Source: Alistipes sp.
GTDB taxonomy: Bacteria > Bacteroidota > Bacteroidia > Bacteroidales > Rikenellaceae
NCBI GenBank assembly: GCA_017560305.1
Contig: JAFYOF010000131.1
Location: 1 to 42,058 of the forward strand
DNA length: 42,058 nt
Direction: 5' to 3'
Positions within the stretch are counted from its first letter, which is position 1. The number at the start of each line of letters is the position of its first letter. Positions 41,363-42,058 of this stretch are shown here, piece by piece. The notes under the pieces are model-generated. The model was not told where the DNA came from and did not search any database. It saw only the letters and a list, made by a program, of their open reading frames with translations. Both the position numbers and the translations under genes were made by a program.

Positions 41363-42058
41363 ATGAAAAAATTGTTATTGATTGCTTTGGCGGCGGCTGC
41401 GGTTGCCTGCTCAAAGTCTGATGACGAGTTGACGAAGGTCAATACCCCCGAGGGTACTGGCATCGTGAGTTTCGGTGTTACGCCAGCCCTTGTGGTTGAG
41501 GGTACTCGTGCGCAGGTGAACCTGCCAGAGGGTACAACCATCCCTGCAGGTGGTGATTTTGCACTGGCTATCAGCAGCACAGATGCCTCGACAGGCTACT
41601 CTGGCGATAGTTGGGCTTCGGTTGATGCGTTCAACGAGAATTACAAGAAGACCTATTTCAAGGCGGGTATGTATGACGCAGTAGCGACTTTCGGCGATGC
41701 ATCGCAGGAGGGTGAGAATAAGCCTTTCTTCAAGGGTGAGACCTCTTACAATGTGAATGCTCGTCAGTTGGTGAATGTAAACATCCCAGCCAAGTTGGCA
41801 AATGCTATCGTGAAGTTGGAGTTCACCGAGAACTTCAAGAACTACTTTGCAAATGGCGCGCAGATGAAGATTACAAGCGGCAATGGCAACGAGTGGTCTA
41901 TCGACTACGAGAACACCCCTTACATCTTCGTTGAGAGCGGCAAGACAGTCACAATCTCTGGTCAGGCTACCAAGCAGCGTCCAAGCGCTACGGTAGAGCC
42001 AGCGGTGGTGGTGTTTGATGCTGTGGAGAAGAGCCTTGCGCCTTGCACAATCTACACC
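41363..42058 (+). CDS. DUF4493-like surface lipoprotein (3' end missing)
   Basis: The frame is open from the ATG at 41363 to the last base (232 codons) with no stop, so the C-terminus lies outside the window. The N-terminus is a lipoprotein signal with a VAC lipobox (Cys16). The mature part has GTGIVSFGVTPALV, GGDFALAIS, GMYDAVATFGDASQEGENKPFFKG and NAIVKLEFTENFKNYF, the beta-sandwich pattern of DUF4493 as I remember it. Such proteins are found with fimbrillin-like genes, which fits the gene 32 bases upstream. Function is probably structural or adhesive at the cell surface. Confidence 0.75.
   Translation, partial: MKKLLLIALAAAAVACSKSDDELTKVNTPEGTGIVSFGVTPALVVEGTRAQVNLPEGTTIPAGGDFALAISSTDASTGYSGDSWASVDAFNENYKKTYFKAGMYDAVATFGDASQEGENKPFFKGETSYNVNARQLVNVNIPAKLANAIVKLEFTENFKNYFANGAQMKITSGNGNEWSIDYENTPYIFVESGKTVTISGQATKQRPSATVEPAVVVFDAVEKSLAPCTIYT

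Noticed and set aside
1..42058. CRISPR array, prophage, insertion sequence or tRNA
   Set aside because: I saw no regularly spaced repeats, transposase or integrase motifs, phage structural genes or cloverleaf-like segments in the spacers. The only tandem repeats are the short ones listed.

Overview
The window looks like chromosomal DNA from an anaerobic member of the Bacteroidota, most likely Bacteroidales. The evidence is several promoters of the Bacteroidota type (TTTG or TTG, a 19-21 nt spacer, then TAnnTTTG), start codons without strong Shine-Dalgarno sequences, many lipoproteins and outer-membrane beta-barrels, fimbrillin-like and DUF4493/DUF4465-type surface proteins, and strictly anaerobic enzymes (PflBA, NrdDG, a flavodiiron protein). 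I cannot fix the genus; an Alistipes-like organism is a guess. I see no rRNA, tRNA, CRISPR array, transposase or phage gene.

Layout. 1-7.9 kb: three outer-membrane beta-barrel proteins with TonB-receptor-like plugs but no SusD partner. The first is cut by the window edge; the other two are paralogues that also share upstream DNA. 8.0-9.3 kb: a YitT-family membrane protein coupled to a GNAT acetyltransferase. 9.7-16.2 kb: a five-gene efflux operon (TetR regulator, TolC-like channel, periplasmic adaptor, RND pump, small PII-like protein). 16.3-19.5 kb: pyruvate formate-lyase (pflB) and its activase (pflA), separated by a 120-bp imperfect palindrome. 19.7-22.2 kb: two overlapping surface-lipoprotein genes behind a clear cobalamin riboswitch. 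22.5-27.3 kb: class III ribonucleotide reductase and its activase (nrdDG), then a dipeptidyl-peptidase IV-like S9 peptidase. 27.4-32.0 kb: tatA-tatC followed by a sugar isomerase-like protein, an exported Gfo/Idh/MocA oxidoreductase and a DUF1080 lipoprotein, the gene set expected for oxidative (3-keto) sugar processing. 32.1-36.4 kb: a DedA protein, then on the minus strand a second YitT protein, miaB and a flavodiiron protein. 36.8-39.2 kb: plsY and an acyl-activating enzyme, i.e. phospholipid synthesis and fatty-acid activation. 39.4 kb to the end: a fimbrillin-like lipoprotein and a DUF4493-like lipoprotein that runs off the window.

How it fits together. Much of the window is cell-envelope business (beta-barrels, efflux, Tat export, surface lipoproteins, phospholipid synthesis) beside core anaerobic metabolism (formate production, anaerobic dNTP synthesis, oxygen or NO detoxification). 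The strongest candidates for under-described biology are the cobalamin-riboswitch lipoprotein pair, whose first member carries a collagen-like linker; the Tat-linked keto-sugar cluster, whose oxidoreductase has a one-arginine Tat-like signal; the beta-barrel protein with an RGG/GGPGGGM tail; and the palindrome between pflB and pflA. All functional calls rest on reading the sequence and on family knowledge; no database search was run.
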